Shown piece by piece: positions 1-7,172 of a DNA stretch of 14,830 nucleotides. The notes beneath the pieces were generated by a model, which worked only from the letters and a program-made list of their open reading frames with translations, was not told the DNA's origin and searched no databases. This DNA comes from Hydrogenophaga sp. (GTDB lineage Bacteria > Pseudomonadota > Gammaproteobacteria > Burkholderiales > Burkholderiaceae). Location of the stretch: assembly GCA_025458545.1 (NCBI GenBank), contig JALOSH010000024.1, positions 1 to 14,830 on the forward strand. Direction: 5' to 3'. The translations under genes were made by a program, and so were the position numbers. The first letter of the stretch is position 1. Every line of letters starts with the position of its first letter.

Positions 1-453
1 CGCGTCCATCTTCTGCGCGCGGCTGAGTGTGCGTGGCAGCGCGTCAATGGACAGCGCAGTCACCTTCTTCGCCACCAGCTGCTGCATCAGCTCGGGGTTC
101 TGGGCCGGCCACAAAAAGCCGATCAGCGTCTGGCCTTCGTGCATCAGCGCCACCTCGTCGGGCGTGGGCGCACGGACTTTGAAGACGATGTCGCTGCCGC
201 TCCACAGATCAGCGGCGCTGGGCGCGATGCTGGCACCGGCTGCACGGTAGTCGTCATCGCCCAGCTGGGCCAGTTCGCCCGCGCCGCTTTCCACCACCAC
301 GGCAAAACCCAGTTTCACCAGTTTGGCCACCGCCTCGGGCACGGTCGCCACGCGTTTTTCGCCGGGGAAGATCTCGCGCGGCACGCCGATGCGTTGCGGT
401 GTGGTGCGGGCCGCTGGAGCGGCGGCGGTGTCGGTCTGTGCGCCAGAAGTCAT
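1..453 (-). CDS. pntA: NAD(P) transhydrogenase subunit alpha (PntA), 5' part
   Basis: Partial gene: 151 codons are in the window and the 3' part lies beyond the left edge. PntA carries the NAD(H)-binding domain of the membrane proton-translocating transhydrogenase, which exchanges reducing equivalents between NADH and NADP. After a roughly 20-residue Ala/Thr-rich leader comes the typical start of the alanine dehydrogenase/PntA fold: RIGVPREIFPGEKRVATVP, then a Gly-rich VVESGAGE segment, and later ALPRTLSRAQKMDA, which matches the family's PR-x-SRAQ-MDA motif. The ATG at 453-451 is preceded by GAGGA with a 7-nt spacer, which supports this start. It lies on the same strand as the sugar-acid cluster, 247 nt downstream of its last gene, so it probably has its own promoter. 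The family call is firm; a functional link to the cluster is not shown. Confidence 0.93.
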   Translation of the reverse strand, partial: MTSGAQTDTAAAPAARTTPQRIGVPREIFPGEKRVATVPEAVAKLVKLGFAVVVESGAGELAQLGDDDYRAAGASIAPSAADLWSGSDIVFKVRAPTPDEVALMHEGQTLIGFLWPAQNPELMQQLVAKKVTALSIDALPRTLSRAQKMDA

Positions 454-700
454 GAAGAAATCCTCGATGCGGATGCGTTTGAAAGACAAGCGAGGCAGCT
501 TAACCGAGGACCCGGGGGCCGCCACCTCAGGCAAAACGATGTCTCATTGGGGTTTGCACGGAGCCTCTGGCGCGCTTTGTCGTGTTCCCGATCACCTATT
601 TTTACATCACGGTGAGCATGGTCGGGGCCCAGCACCCAGTCCGCCAACCCTGTCTGCGTGGAAAGCCTGAATCCTCTCCGGGCCGGGTCGACGGATCGCG
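454..700. other. Intergenic region between the sugar-acid cluster and pntA
   Basis: No convincing gene. The stretch must hold the 3' end of the long minus-strand transcript and probably the pntA promoter. I found no hairpin followed by a T-run for the minus strand and no clean -35/-10 pair. There is an AT-rich patch near 597-606 flanked by a 5-bp inverted repeat (TCACC/GGTGA). Open frames here on either strand look like extensions of non-coding frames. Confidence 0.5.
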
Positions 701-1462
701 TCAGCCCCGTCCAACAAATGGCATGTGGGTCGCCATGACGGTGGTGAACAGCACATTGGCTGAGGCTGGCAGGCGCACCATGGCCATGAAAGTGGCCACC
801 ACGGCGTCCATCTCCATGCAGGGCTCGGGTTTCATGCTGCCATCGGCCTGCGGCACCCCTTTCACCATCGAGGCGGTCATGTCTGAGGTCACGTTGCCAA
901 TGTCGATCTGCCCGACGGCGATTCCATAGGCGCGGCCGTCCAGCGAGGCGGCCTTGGTGAGGCCACTGATGGCATGCTTGGTGGCGGCGTAGGCGATGGC
1001 ACCCGGTCGTGGCACTTGCGACGAAATCGAGCCGTTGTTGATGATGCGACCCCCCTGCGGACGTTGCGCCTGCATGAGCCGGAAGGCATTTGACAGGCAG
1101 TAGAAAGCACCGTTGAGGTTGATGTCCACCATGCGCCGCCAATCGTCGCCGGTCAGCTGGTGCGGATGAGCAAAGGGCAGCGACATGCCCGCGTTGTTGA
1201 ACAACAGATCCAGCCGACCAAAGCGCTGCTGGACCGCGTCAAACAGGCTGCTCACCGAGCCTTCCTTCGTGAGGTCTGCGGGCATGGCGATGGCTCGCTC
1301 GCTGTGCTCGCCAGCGGACCTGACGGCGTCTGCCAGTGCGCTTTCCCGCCGACCCACCAGAACGACCGTCCAGCCGTCGGCGAGCAGACCCAGGGAGCAC
1401 GCTTTGCCGATGCCCGAGCTGGCACCGGTGACGATCGCAATGCGGGAAGTTGGGGTGTTCAT
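701..1462 (-). CDS. SDR-family oxidoreductase, substrate unknown
   Basis: Classical short-chain dehydrogenase of 253 residues. It shows the cofactor motif TGASSGIG (residues 12-19), NNAG (89-92), Asn115, catalytic Ser145 and Tyr158-x3-Lys162 (YAATK). VGRR after the second beta strand (36-39) suggests NADP(H) over NAD(H). The C-terminal third (a QIDIGNVTSD segment, then a Met-rich stretch and a GRG end) differs from IdnO, so it is not a second copy of that gene. I chose the ATG at 1462; a TTG at 1474 overlaps the idnD stop codon as TTGA and could add four residues. It is the last gene of the minus-strand cluster and follows idnD almost without a gap, so it is probably co-transcribed. It may oxidise or reduce another sugar acid or polyol in the pathway, but nothing in the sequence fixes its substrate. 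Confidence 0.88.
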   Translation of the reverse strand: MNTPTSRIAIVTGASSGIGKACSLGLLADGWTVVLVGRRESALADAVRSAGEHSERAIAMPADLTKEGSVSSLFDAVQQRFGRLDLLFNNAGMSLPFAHPHQLTGDDWRRMVDINLNGAFYCLSNAFRLMQAQRPQGGRIINNGSISSQVPRPGAIAYAATKHAISGLTKAASLDGRAYGIAVGQIDIGNVTSDMTASMVKGVPQADGSMKPEPCMEMDAVVATFMAMVRLPASANVLFTTVMATHMPFVGRG

Positions 1463-1470
1463 GCTGGAGC

Positions 1471-2535
1471 TCAAGACGGTTCGAGGGAAGTGAGGGCATC
1501 GCCAAACGCGATTTGCACTTTGAGCGACTGGCTCTTGTCGCCCGCCAGCTGAAACGCCGTCACCGCATCGCTCAGCGGCAGGATGCGGGTGATCACGGGC
1601 TCGCCATCGATCAGACCTTGGTTCAGAAACTGCACCGCCGTGGCGAATTCGGGGTGGAAGCGGAAGCTGCCGCGCAGCTCGATTTCTTTGGCCACGATCT
1701 GGTTCATCGGCAGGCTGATGTCGCCACCGAGACCCACAGTGACCAGGGTACCCCGTGGCGCGATCACGTCCATGCCATGGCGCAGCGCCGCCTCGCTGCC
1801 CGAGGCTTCAAACACGGCGTCGAACTGGCCTTTGTCTTTTTTGTACCGATCCAGACCATCCGGCCGGGTGCGCAGGTTGATGGTCTCGTCCGCACCCATT
1901 CGGCGCGCACAGTCCAGCGCCAGATCGGACAGGTCGGCCGCCACGATGCGTGAAGCACCGGCCCGACGAAGGCCGCCGATCAGCAAAGACCCGATCGGTC
2001 CGCAGCCTGTCACCAGCACCTGCTTGCCGAGCACGCCGCCTGCGCGCTGGATGGCGTGCAGGCCAACCGAGAGTGGTTCGGCCAGCGCAGCCTCGGACAG
2101 GCTCAGGTGGTCGGCCACCGGGTATGCCTGGCTGGCGTCGATCACCAGCAATTCGCTGAATGCGCCCTGGATGTGGGGGAACGGCATGGCGCTGCCATAA
2201 AAGCGCATGTTCAGGCAGTGGTTGTGTTGCCCGAGCTGACAGTAGCGGCAGCTGCCGCATGGGCGCGAGGGCGAGACGGCGATGCGCTGACCCGCCTTCA
2301 GGCCTTGCACCGCGCCGCCCAGTGCTTCAATGACCCCCGAGACTTCGTGACCCAGCGCCATGGGTTCCTTGAGACGAACCGTCCCAAAGCCGCCGTGTTG
2401 CTGGTAGTGCAAGTCAGAGCCGCAAATGCCGCCGAAGGCGACGCGCACCAGCACTTCGTGCGGCTGCAACGCACCGGGCTCGGGCGTTTCTTCAATGCGC
2501 AGATCTTGCGCGGCGTGGCATATGAGAGTTCGCAT
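1471..2535 (-). CDS. idnD: L-idonate 5-dehydrogenase (IdnD), zinc-dependent
   Basis: Medium-chain zinc alcohol dehydrogenase of 354 residues, the usual length. Catalytic zinc ligands are visible as Cys38 in GICGSDLHY, His63-Glu64 in LGHEVSG and Glu153 in LAEPLSVG. The structural zinc lobe is Cys93, Cys96, Cys99 and Cys107 in PCGSCRYC...HC. The Rossmann motif GCGPIG is at 177-182. The signature HGGFGTVRLKEPM around residues 47-59 is characteristic of L-idonate 5-dehydrogenases. The enzyme oxidises L-idonate to 5-keto-D-gluconate in the cytoplasm. It starts 12 nt after the idnO stop codon in the same operon, so product and next enzyme are encoded side by side. A related sorbitol/xylitol-type dehydrogenase is the main alternative, but the idnO and gluconokinase neighbours favour IdnD. 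Confidence 0.88.
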   Translation of the reverse strand: MRTLICHAAQDLRIEETPEPGALQPHEVLVRVAFGGICGSDLHYQQHGGFGTVRLKEPMALGHEVSGVIEALGGAVQGLKAGQRIAVSPSRPCGSCRYCQLGQHNHCLNMRFYGSAMPFPHIQGAFSELLVIDASQAYPVADHLSLSEAALAEPLSVGLHAIQRAGGVLGKQVLVTGCGPIGSLLIGGLRRAGASRIVAADLSDLALDCARRMGADETINLRTRPDGLDRYKKDKGQFDAVFEASGSEAALRHGMDVIAPRGTLVTVGLGGDISLPMNQIVAKEIELRGSFRFHPEFATAVQFLNQGLIDGEPVITRILPLSDAVTAFQLAGDKSQSLKVQIAFGDALTSLEPS

Positions 2536-2547
2536 GGTGGATTGCTT

Positions 2548-3327
2548 TCAGAGCGTGGCGGTCACACCGCCGTCGACATAAAGAATGTGCCCGTTCACAA
2601 AGCGCGAAGCGTCGCTGGCGAGGAACACCGCCGCCCCGCCCAGCTCTTCGACTTCGCCCCAGCGTCGACTGGGGGTGCGCCCGACCAGCCAGGCGGTGAA
2701 GGTGGGATCGTTCACGAGTTTGGCGGTCAGCTCGGTCTTGAAGTAGCCCGGGCCCAGGCCGTTCACGTTGATGCCCAGTGGTCCCCAATCAATGGCCATG
2801 CCCTTGGTCAACATCTTGATGGCGCCCTTGCTGGCGGTGTAGGGCGCAATGCCGGGGCGACCGAGCTCGCTTTGCACGGAACAGATGTTGATGATCTTCC
2901 CGCCACCTCGCGCGATCATGCCGCCCACAACCGCCTTGCTGACAAAAAACACGCTGTCGAGGTTGGTGCGCATGAGGCGGTGCCAATCGTCGTCGGCGAA
3001 CTCGTGCAGCGGATTGCGGATCTGCATGCCAGCGTTGTTGACCAGGATATCGATCGGGCCAAGCCGCTGTTCGATGTCGGTCACGCCGGCGCGCACCGCC
3101 TGGCCATGGGTCACATCAAACACAGCCTGCTCGGTCGTGAGCCCCTCGGCGCTCAGCTGCGCGTGAGCCGCATGCAGCCGGGTCGCGTCGCGGCCGTTCA
3201 GCACCACGGTGGCCCCCGCTTGACCCAGAGCGCGAGCGAGCGCCAGCCCGATGCCGCCAGAAGAACCGGTGATGAGCGCCCGGCGACCCTGCAGGCTGAA
3301 CAGATGGTTGTGTGGAGTGGTTGACAT
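2548..3327 (-). CDS. idnO: Gluconate 5-dehydrogenase / 5-ketogluconate reductase (IdnO)
   Basis: SDR enzyme of 259 residues, a typical length for Gno/IdnO. Motifs: TGSSGGIG (20-27), NNAG (97-100), Asn122, Ser150 and Tyr163-x3-Lys167 (YTASK). The stretch NICSVQSELGRPGIAPYTASK (147-167) closely follows the gluconate 5-dehydrogenase pattern. NGR at 44-46 after the second strand is compatible with NADP(H). It interconverts 5-keto-D-gluconate and D-gluconate and so links the IdnD product to gluconokinase. The gene lies 24 nt after gntK and 12 nt before idnD on the same strand. The upstream Shine-Dalgarno sequence is weak, which fits translation within a long operon message. Neighbourhood and motif both support the call; another ketoreductase of the same subfamily cannot be fully excluded. 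Confidence 0.88.
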   Translation of the reverse strand: MSTTPHNHLFSLQGRRALITGSSGGIGLALARALGQAGATVVLNGRDATRLHAAHAQLSAEGLTTEQAVFDVTHGQAVRAGVTDIEQRLGPIDILVNNAGMQIRNPLHEFADDDWHRLMRTNLDSVFFVSKAVVGGMIARGGGKIINICSVQSELGRPGIAPYTASKGAIKMLTKGMAIDWGPLGINVNGLGPGYFKTELTAKLVNDPTFTAWLVGRTPSRRWGEVEELGGAAVFLASDASRFVNGHILYVDGGVTATL

Positions 3328-3351
3328 GAGGTGCTTGCGAGTATGAACGGG

Positions 3352-3894
3352 TCAGGTGGGAGCATGCAGCGGCTGGCTCTCGCAACAGTGGCGAACCTGA
3401 GCCACCAGGCTGTCCAAAGGTTGATCGGCCGCCAGCCTCCACGTGTCGGTTTCGTCATCGGCTGGGCGTTCCAGGGTGTTGAGCTGACTCTCCAGCAGCT
3501 GCAGCTGCATGAAGTGGCCCGCCCGCTGGGCCATGCGCTGCTGCAGCAGCGTGGCGTCGCCGTCCAGAAACACGAATCGAAGTCCGGGCACCCGGGCGCG
3601 CAGGCGGTCGCGGTAGACACGGCGCAGGGCCGAACACGCCACCACGCAGCCGGCTGCATGGCTGCCATCGTGTGTGTCGACCAGGCAGCTGGCCACCCGC
3701 TCCAGCCAAGGCCATCGGTCGTCATCGACCAGCGCGATGCCAGCGCTCATTTTCCGCACGCTCTCCGGAAGGTGCAGGTCGTCGCCATCAACCGTGCGCA
3801 GAGCCAATGCTTTTCCCAGCGCTTCAGCCAGGGTTGACTTGCCGCAGCCCGAGACACCCATCACAACCAATCGCAGCGGTGCCATGGCGTTCAT
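3352..3894 (-). CDS. gntK: Gluconokinase (GntK/IdnK type)
   Basis: Small P-loop kinase of 180 residues that phosphorylates D-gluconate with ATP to 6-phosphogluconate, feeding the Entner-Doudoroff or pentose phosphate route. Walker A is GVSGCGKST (13-21). The substrate region has DGDDLH (36-41) and IALVDDDRWPWL (53-64), matching the family pattern (L-x-DDDR-x-PWL). Further family marks are ACSALRRVYRDRLR, FVFLDGD and a late RAGHFMQLQLLESQ segment. The ATG at 3894 overlaps the TGA of the upstream permease as ATGA, suggesting translational coupling; a second Met three codons later is an alternative start. Neither edd nor eda is in the window, so later steps must be encoded elsewhere. This gene fixes the end product of the cluster and is the strongest guide to the pathway. 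Confidence 0.92.
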   Translation of the reverse strand: MNAMAPLRLVVMGVSGCGKSTLAEALGKALALRTVDGDDLHLPESVRKMSAGIALVDDDRWPWLERVASCLVDTHDGSHAAGCVVACSALRRVYRDRLRARVPGLRFVFLDGDATLLQQRMAQRAGHFMQLQLLESQLNTLERPADDETDTWRLAADQPLDSLVAQVRHCCESQPLHAPT

Positions 3895-4715
3895 CCCTTC
3901 ACCGCGCCTGCGGTCAGGCCGCTGATGATCTGTCGCGCAGCGACAAAGGTGAAGATCAGCGGTGGAATGGCGATCAGGCTGGCCATGGCCATCACCTTGC
4001 CCCAGTCCACCCCCAGATCGGTGATGAAGAGCGAAGCGGCCACCGGCAGGGTACGTGTCCCGCGGTCGGTCAGTACCAGCGCCAGAATGAACTCGTTCCA
4101 GGCAATGCGGAACGTGAAGATGGATGCCGCCGCCAGACCTGGCGCCATGAGGGGCAGCAGCACCTTGGTGAAGACCCGGATCGGGCCACAGCCATCGATC
4201 GCGGCGGCTTCTTCCAGCTCCAAGGGCACCTGGAGCACAAAGCCGTACAGCAGCCAGATGGTGAATGGCAGATTCACCGCCACGTACAGCAGCACCAGGC
4301 CCCACAGGCTGTTGACCAGTTGCCACTCGTTCCAGATCATGAACACGGGAATGGCCAGCACCGCGAGCGGTACGGTGCGCAGCAGCAGCGTGGTGTACGC
4401 CAGGGTTTGGCGGCCGGGGAAGCGAAAGCGCGCCAGCCCATAGGCCGCCATGCAGCCCAGAATGAGCGTGATGATGGTGGAGACCACGCCAACAAACAGG
4501 CTGTTCCAGAGGTAGCGGTCGAAACGATCTTCTTCGAGGACTGCTCGGTAGTTCTCCAGGGTGGGCATGAAGATGAAGTTCAGCGGCTCGGCAAAAATCT
4601 GCACTTGCTGCCGCAAACTGGTGGCGAAAATCACAGCGATCGGCAACACGCACAGCATGGCGAGCACGATCAGGATGGTGTAGTGGCCGATCACCAGCGG
4701 CCATGGGCGCCTCAT
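3891..4715 (-). CDS. ABC sugar-type importer, permease subunit (MalG/UgpE family)
   Basis: Inner-membrane permease of 274 residues with about six hydrophobic segments, the first being VIGHYTILIVLAMLCVLPIA near the N-terminus. The EAA loop that contacts the ATPase is EEAAAIDGCGPIRVFTKVLLP in the C-terminal half. GLARFRFPGR and the short C-terminal tail are typical of the MalG-type partner of CUT1 systems. The ATG at 4715 has a good Shine-Dalgarno (GAGGAG at 4728-4723, 7-nt spacer). Its ATG also overlaps the TGA of a 29-codon frame upstream, and its own TGA overlaps the gluconokinase start. It works with the permease, binding protein and ATPase encoded just upstream; the substrate is not readable from the sequence. 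Confidence 0.93.
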   Translation of the reverse strand: MRRPWPLVIGHYTILIVLAMLCVLPIAVIFATSLRQQVQIFAEPLNFIFMPTLENYRAVLEEDRFDRYLWNSLFVGVVSTIITLILGCMAAYGLARFRFPGRQTLAYTTLLLRTVPLAVLAIPVFMIWNEWQLVNSLWGLVLLYVAVNLPFTIWLLYGFVLQVPLELEEAAAIDGCGPIRVFTKVLLPLMAPGLAAASIFTFRIAWNEFILALVLTDRGTRTLPVAASLFITDLGVDWGKVMAMASLIAIPPLIFTFVAARQIISGLTAGAVKG

Positions 4716-4801
4716 GGTTGTGCTCCTCGCGTCAGGCGCGTCAGGCTCGCGCTCACGCGGATGGCGGTGCGTGGGGCATGGAGCTTGCGGTGGTGGTTCA
4801 T
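4712..4801 (-). CDS. Possible 29-residue coupling ORF between the two permeases
   Basis: Short open frame filling the whole gap between the two permease genes. Its ATG (4801-4799) overlaps the TGA of the upstream permease as ATGA, and its TGA (4714-4712) overlaps the ATG of the downstream permease, again as ATGA. The product would be very basic (MNHHRKLHAPRTAIRV, then SLTRLTR). It is in a different frame from the downstream permease. It could be a leader that passes ribosomes from one permease to the next, or a remnant of an older longer N-terminus. No family is recognised, and a frame this short could be chance, so the call is tentative. Confidence 0.3.
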   Translation of the reverse strand: MNHHRKLHAPRTAIRVSASLTRLTRGAQP

Positions 4802-5673
4802 CGCTCTTCCTTCATGGGGTTGCTCAGGCGCAGCGCACCCCAGGACAGCACGGAGACCACCAGCAACAACAGCACGCTGATGGCCGCCGCCACGCCGAGC
4901 TGTTGTCCGATGAAGGCGGTCTTGTAGATGTGCAGCGACAGGATCTCGGTGCTGTCACCAGGGCCGCCAAAGGTCAGTACATACACCACCTCCAGCACCC
5001 GGAACGCGTCGATCAGGCGCATCATCAGCGTGATCGCAATCACGTGCATCACCATGGGCAGCTTGACCCGAAAGGTCATCTGCCACCAGCCTGCGCCGTC
5101 GATCCGGGAGGCTTCAATGACCGAGCTGTCCACGTTGGCGAGGGCCGCGATCATCATGATGAACACGAAGGGTGTCCACTGCCAGATGTCGGCGATGACG
5201 ATGGCCACGAACGCCAATGTGGGGTCTGCCAGCCAGGTTTTGGGCTCCAGTCCCACCGCCATGAGCGCCGCGTTGATCAGCCCGAACTGAGCGTCAAACA
5301 TGTAGCGCCACACCAGACCAACGGCAATCGGCGCGATCATCATCGGCAGGATGAACAACGTCCGGAAGAACGCCATGCCGCGTACCTTGTGCTCCAGGGC
5401 CAGCGCCAGGGCGATCCCCAGCGCCATTTCCGCGGACACACAAACCGCAGCGAAGATCAGTGTGATCCACAGCGAAGACCACACGCGTTCGCTGCCAAAG
5501 GCCGCGGCCATGTTGTCCCAGCCGACCCAGTTGGCGCTCTCCCAGGGCGTGCCCATGCTCCAGTCGTAGCCCGCCAGCTGGAACGCGGTGAGCACGGGGT
5601 AAAGGCAGGCCACCGCCATCACAACGACGGCAGGGCCTACGTACAGGGCCGGAACCCAGCGGGGTGTTCGCAT
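4798..5673 (-). CDS. ABC sugar-type importer, permease subunit (MalF/UgpA family)
   Basis: Inner-membrane permease of 291 residues with six predicted membrane segments, starting YVGPAVVVMAVACLYPVLTAF. The EAA loop reads VIEASRIDGAGWWQMTFRVKL, and LTFGGPGDSTE in the C-terminal third is a hallmark of MalF/UgpA-like CUT1 permeases. I chose the ATG at 5673, preceded by CGAGG with a short spacer; a TTG one codon upstream would add one residue. It pairs with the following permease to form the channel. A 108-nt gap with an 8-bp hairpin separates it from the binding-protein gene upstream, the largest gap inside the cluster. Confidence 0.93.
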   Translation of the reverse strand: MRTPRWVPALYVGPAVVVMAVACLYPVLTAFQLAGYDWSMGTPWESANWVGWDNMAAAFGSERVWSSLWITLIFAAVCVSAEMALGIALALALEHKVRGMAFFRTLFILPMMIAPIAVGLVWRYMFDAQFGLINAALMAVGLEPKTWLADPTLAFVAIVIADIWQWTPFVFIMMIAALANVDSSVIEASRIDGAGWWQMTFRVKLPMVMHVIAITLMMRLIDAFRVLEVVYVLTFGGPGDSTEILSLHIYKTAFIGQQLGVAAAISVLLLLVVSVLSWGALRLSNPMKEER

Positions 5674-5727
5674 CAAAGCCTCGAAAGAAAGGTTGGCCGG
5701 GCAGTGGTTGCAGAGTTGGCCGTGCCG

Positions 5728-5759
5728 CAGGTGTCAACCGGCGAGGGGAGCGACACCTG
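5728..5759 (-). other. Intercistronic hairpin after the solute-binding protein gene
   Basis: A perfect 8-bp inverted repeat, CAGGTGTC (5728-5735) and GACACCTG (5752-5759), with a 16-nt loop. It lies between the binding-protein stop codon and the first permease. On the transcribed strand no T-run follows, so it is not a standard terminator. Hairpins at this position in binding-protein operons, such as malE-malF, often protect the upstream message or cause partial termination, giving more binding protein than permease. That role is inferred here. Confidence 0.55.
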
Positions 5760-5781
5760 GGCGACGGGGTGCTTCAGAGCA

Positions 5782-7113
5782 TCAAATCTTGTAGCCCGCT
5801 TCGCGCATGATGGCGGTGACCTGTGGCACCACGCCGTTGAGCGCGTCCTCGGCGCTCTTTTTGCCGGTGAGCGCCTCGGAGATCGCCACACCCAGCGCCT
5901 GCACGTTGATCTTGTCCCACACCGGGATGATGGGACGCCAGTCCGGGTTGCTGTATTTCAGGGCTTCGACGAAGGTGATGAACTCCGGGTACTTGCGCAC
6001 CGCGTCCACATCGCGCAAGGTGGAGTTGCGCATGGGCGCACCGCCCAGCATGGTGACGGCCTTGTCTTGCGCCTTGGAGGTGAGCCACTGCATGAGCAGG
6101 AAGCCAGCTTCCGGGTTCTTCGAGTTTCTTGGGATGGCCAGCCCCAGACCACCCGATTGCGATGCGCGGCGCACACCTTTGGGGTGCAACGCCCAGCTGA
6201 CCTTGCCCACCACCTGGCTGCGCGCCGGATCGGCCACCACGCCGGCGATCGATGTGGAGTCGAGGTACATCGCTGCCTTGCCCTGCAGGAACGCCGTGTT
6301 GGATTCCCCCTGACCATAACCCGCGATACCAGCCGGCCCCGTGGCCACCACCTCTTGCAGGAATTTCAGCGCATCGACGCCGATTTTGTCGTTGAACCGC
6401 GGCCGCCACTGATCATCGAACACGCTGCCACCGAGCGGGTTCAAGTGCAGCAGCCAGGCGTGAACCGCCTGGTGGCCTGCTTGACCACGACTGGTCAGGG
6501 CACCCATGCCGGAGCGTTCCTTGAGCACCGGCAGCAACGCGCGGAACTCTGCGTAGGTCTCGGGGACCTTGAGCTTGAGCTCGGCGAAGACATCGCGCCG
6601 GTAGGCGAGCACCGAGGTTTCGGCGCCGTACGGCAGGCCGTACAGTTTGGCTCCAGGGCCAGCCAGGTAGCCCTTGGGTCCACCCACCAGGCCCAGGTTT
6701 TCCAGGTAGATCGGTACGATGTCCTTCATGTCGTACGCAGGGTCGGCCAGTGCCGCGTTGGAGAAAAAGGGCTCCAATGGATGGATCAGGTTTTTGGCAA
6801 CGTATTCGCCCTTCCACATCACGATGTAGCAGCCCAGATCGAAGTCGCCACTGGGTTTGGCCATCTCCAGCAGTTGCTTTTCCTTGAGACGGCCAATCGC
6901 GACCTTGTCCACCTCGACCTTGATACCGGTTTCCTTGGTGAATTCGGGCAGCAGCTTCTGCATCGCGTCATAGTGCGGGTGCGCTGGAATGTTCATCACC
7001 ACTGTTTTGCCTGCGTACTTGGCGAAGCGGTTCTGCGCGAAGGCGCCGCTGTAGGGCAGGCCGGCCCCGAACACGGTGATGGCTGCGCTCTTGATGATGT
7101 CTCTGCGTTGCAT
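5782..7113 (-). CDS. ABC importer extracellular solute-binding protein (family 1)
   Basis: Periplasmic binding protein of about 443 residues with an N-terminal export signal: MQRRDIIKSAAITVFGAG followed by a hydrophobic stretch and AFAQ as the likely cleavage site. The RR pair suggests Tat export, though the motif is not perfect. The mature part has family-1 features: KTVVMNIPAHPHYD at the start, the ETGIKVEV segment, GKAAMYLDST in the ligand-binding domain and EALTGKKSAEDAL near the C-terminus. I chose the ATG at 7113, with GGAGA and a 7-nt spacer, because it puts the signal peptide at the N-terminus. An in-frame ATG at 7176 overlaps the ATPase stop as ATGA and would add 21 residues. The protein should determine substrate specificity; an aldonate or ketoaldonate is inferred from the neighbouring enzymes only. 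Confidence 0.92.
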   Translation of the reverse strand: MQRRDIIKSAAITVFGAGLPYSGAFAQNRFAKYAGKTVVMNIPAHPHYDAMQKLLPEFTKETGIKVEVDKVAIGRLKEKQLLEMAKPSGDFDLGCYIVMWKGEYVAKNLIHPLEPFFSNAALADPAYDMKDIVPIYLENLGLVGGPKGYLAGPGAKLYGLPYGAETSVLAYRRDVFAELKLKVPETYAEFRALLPVLKERSGMGALTSRGQAGHQAVHAWLLHLNPLGGSVFDDQWRPRFNDKIGVDALKFLQEVVATGPAGIAGYGQGESNTAFLQGKAAMYLDSTSIAGVVADPARSQVVGKVSWALHPKGVRRASQSGGLGLAIPRNSKNPEAGFLLMQWLTSKAQDKAVTMLGGAPMRNSTLRDVDAVRKYPEFITFVEALKYSNPDWRPIIPVWDKINVQALGVAISEALTGKKSAEDALNGVVPQVTAIMREAGYKI

Positions 7114-7172
7114 GGTCTGTCTCCAGGTGGGTTGGGTGAAGGGGAAGCGCTCGGCTGGCGTCTTGAGTCGGG

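Noticed and set aside
450..1142. 230-codon minus-strand frame overlapping the SDR gene and the pntA start
   Set aside because: Out of frame with the SDR motifs and low-complexity; a shadow of the SDR gene.
2056..3324. 422-codon plus-strand frame opposite idnD and idnO
   Set aside because: Antisense to two genes with complete catalytic motifs; no recognisable family.
3672..4880. 402-codon plus-strand frame opposite gluconokinase and permease
   Set aside because: Antisense to genes with clear Walker A and EAA motifs; no domain visible.
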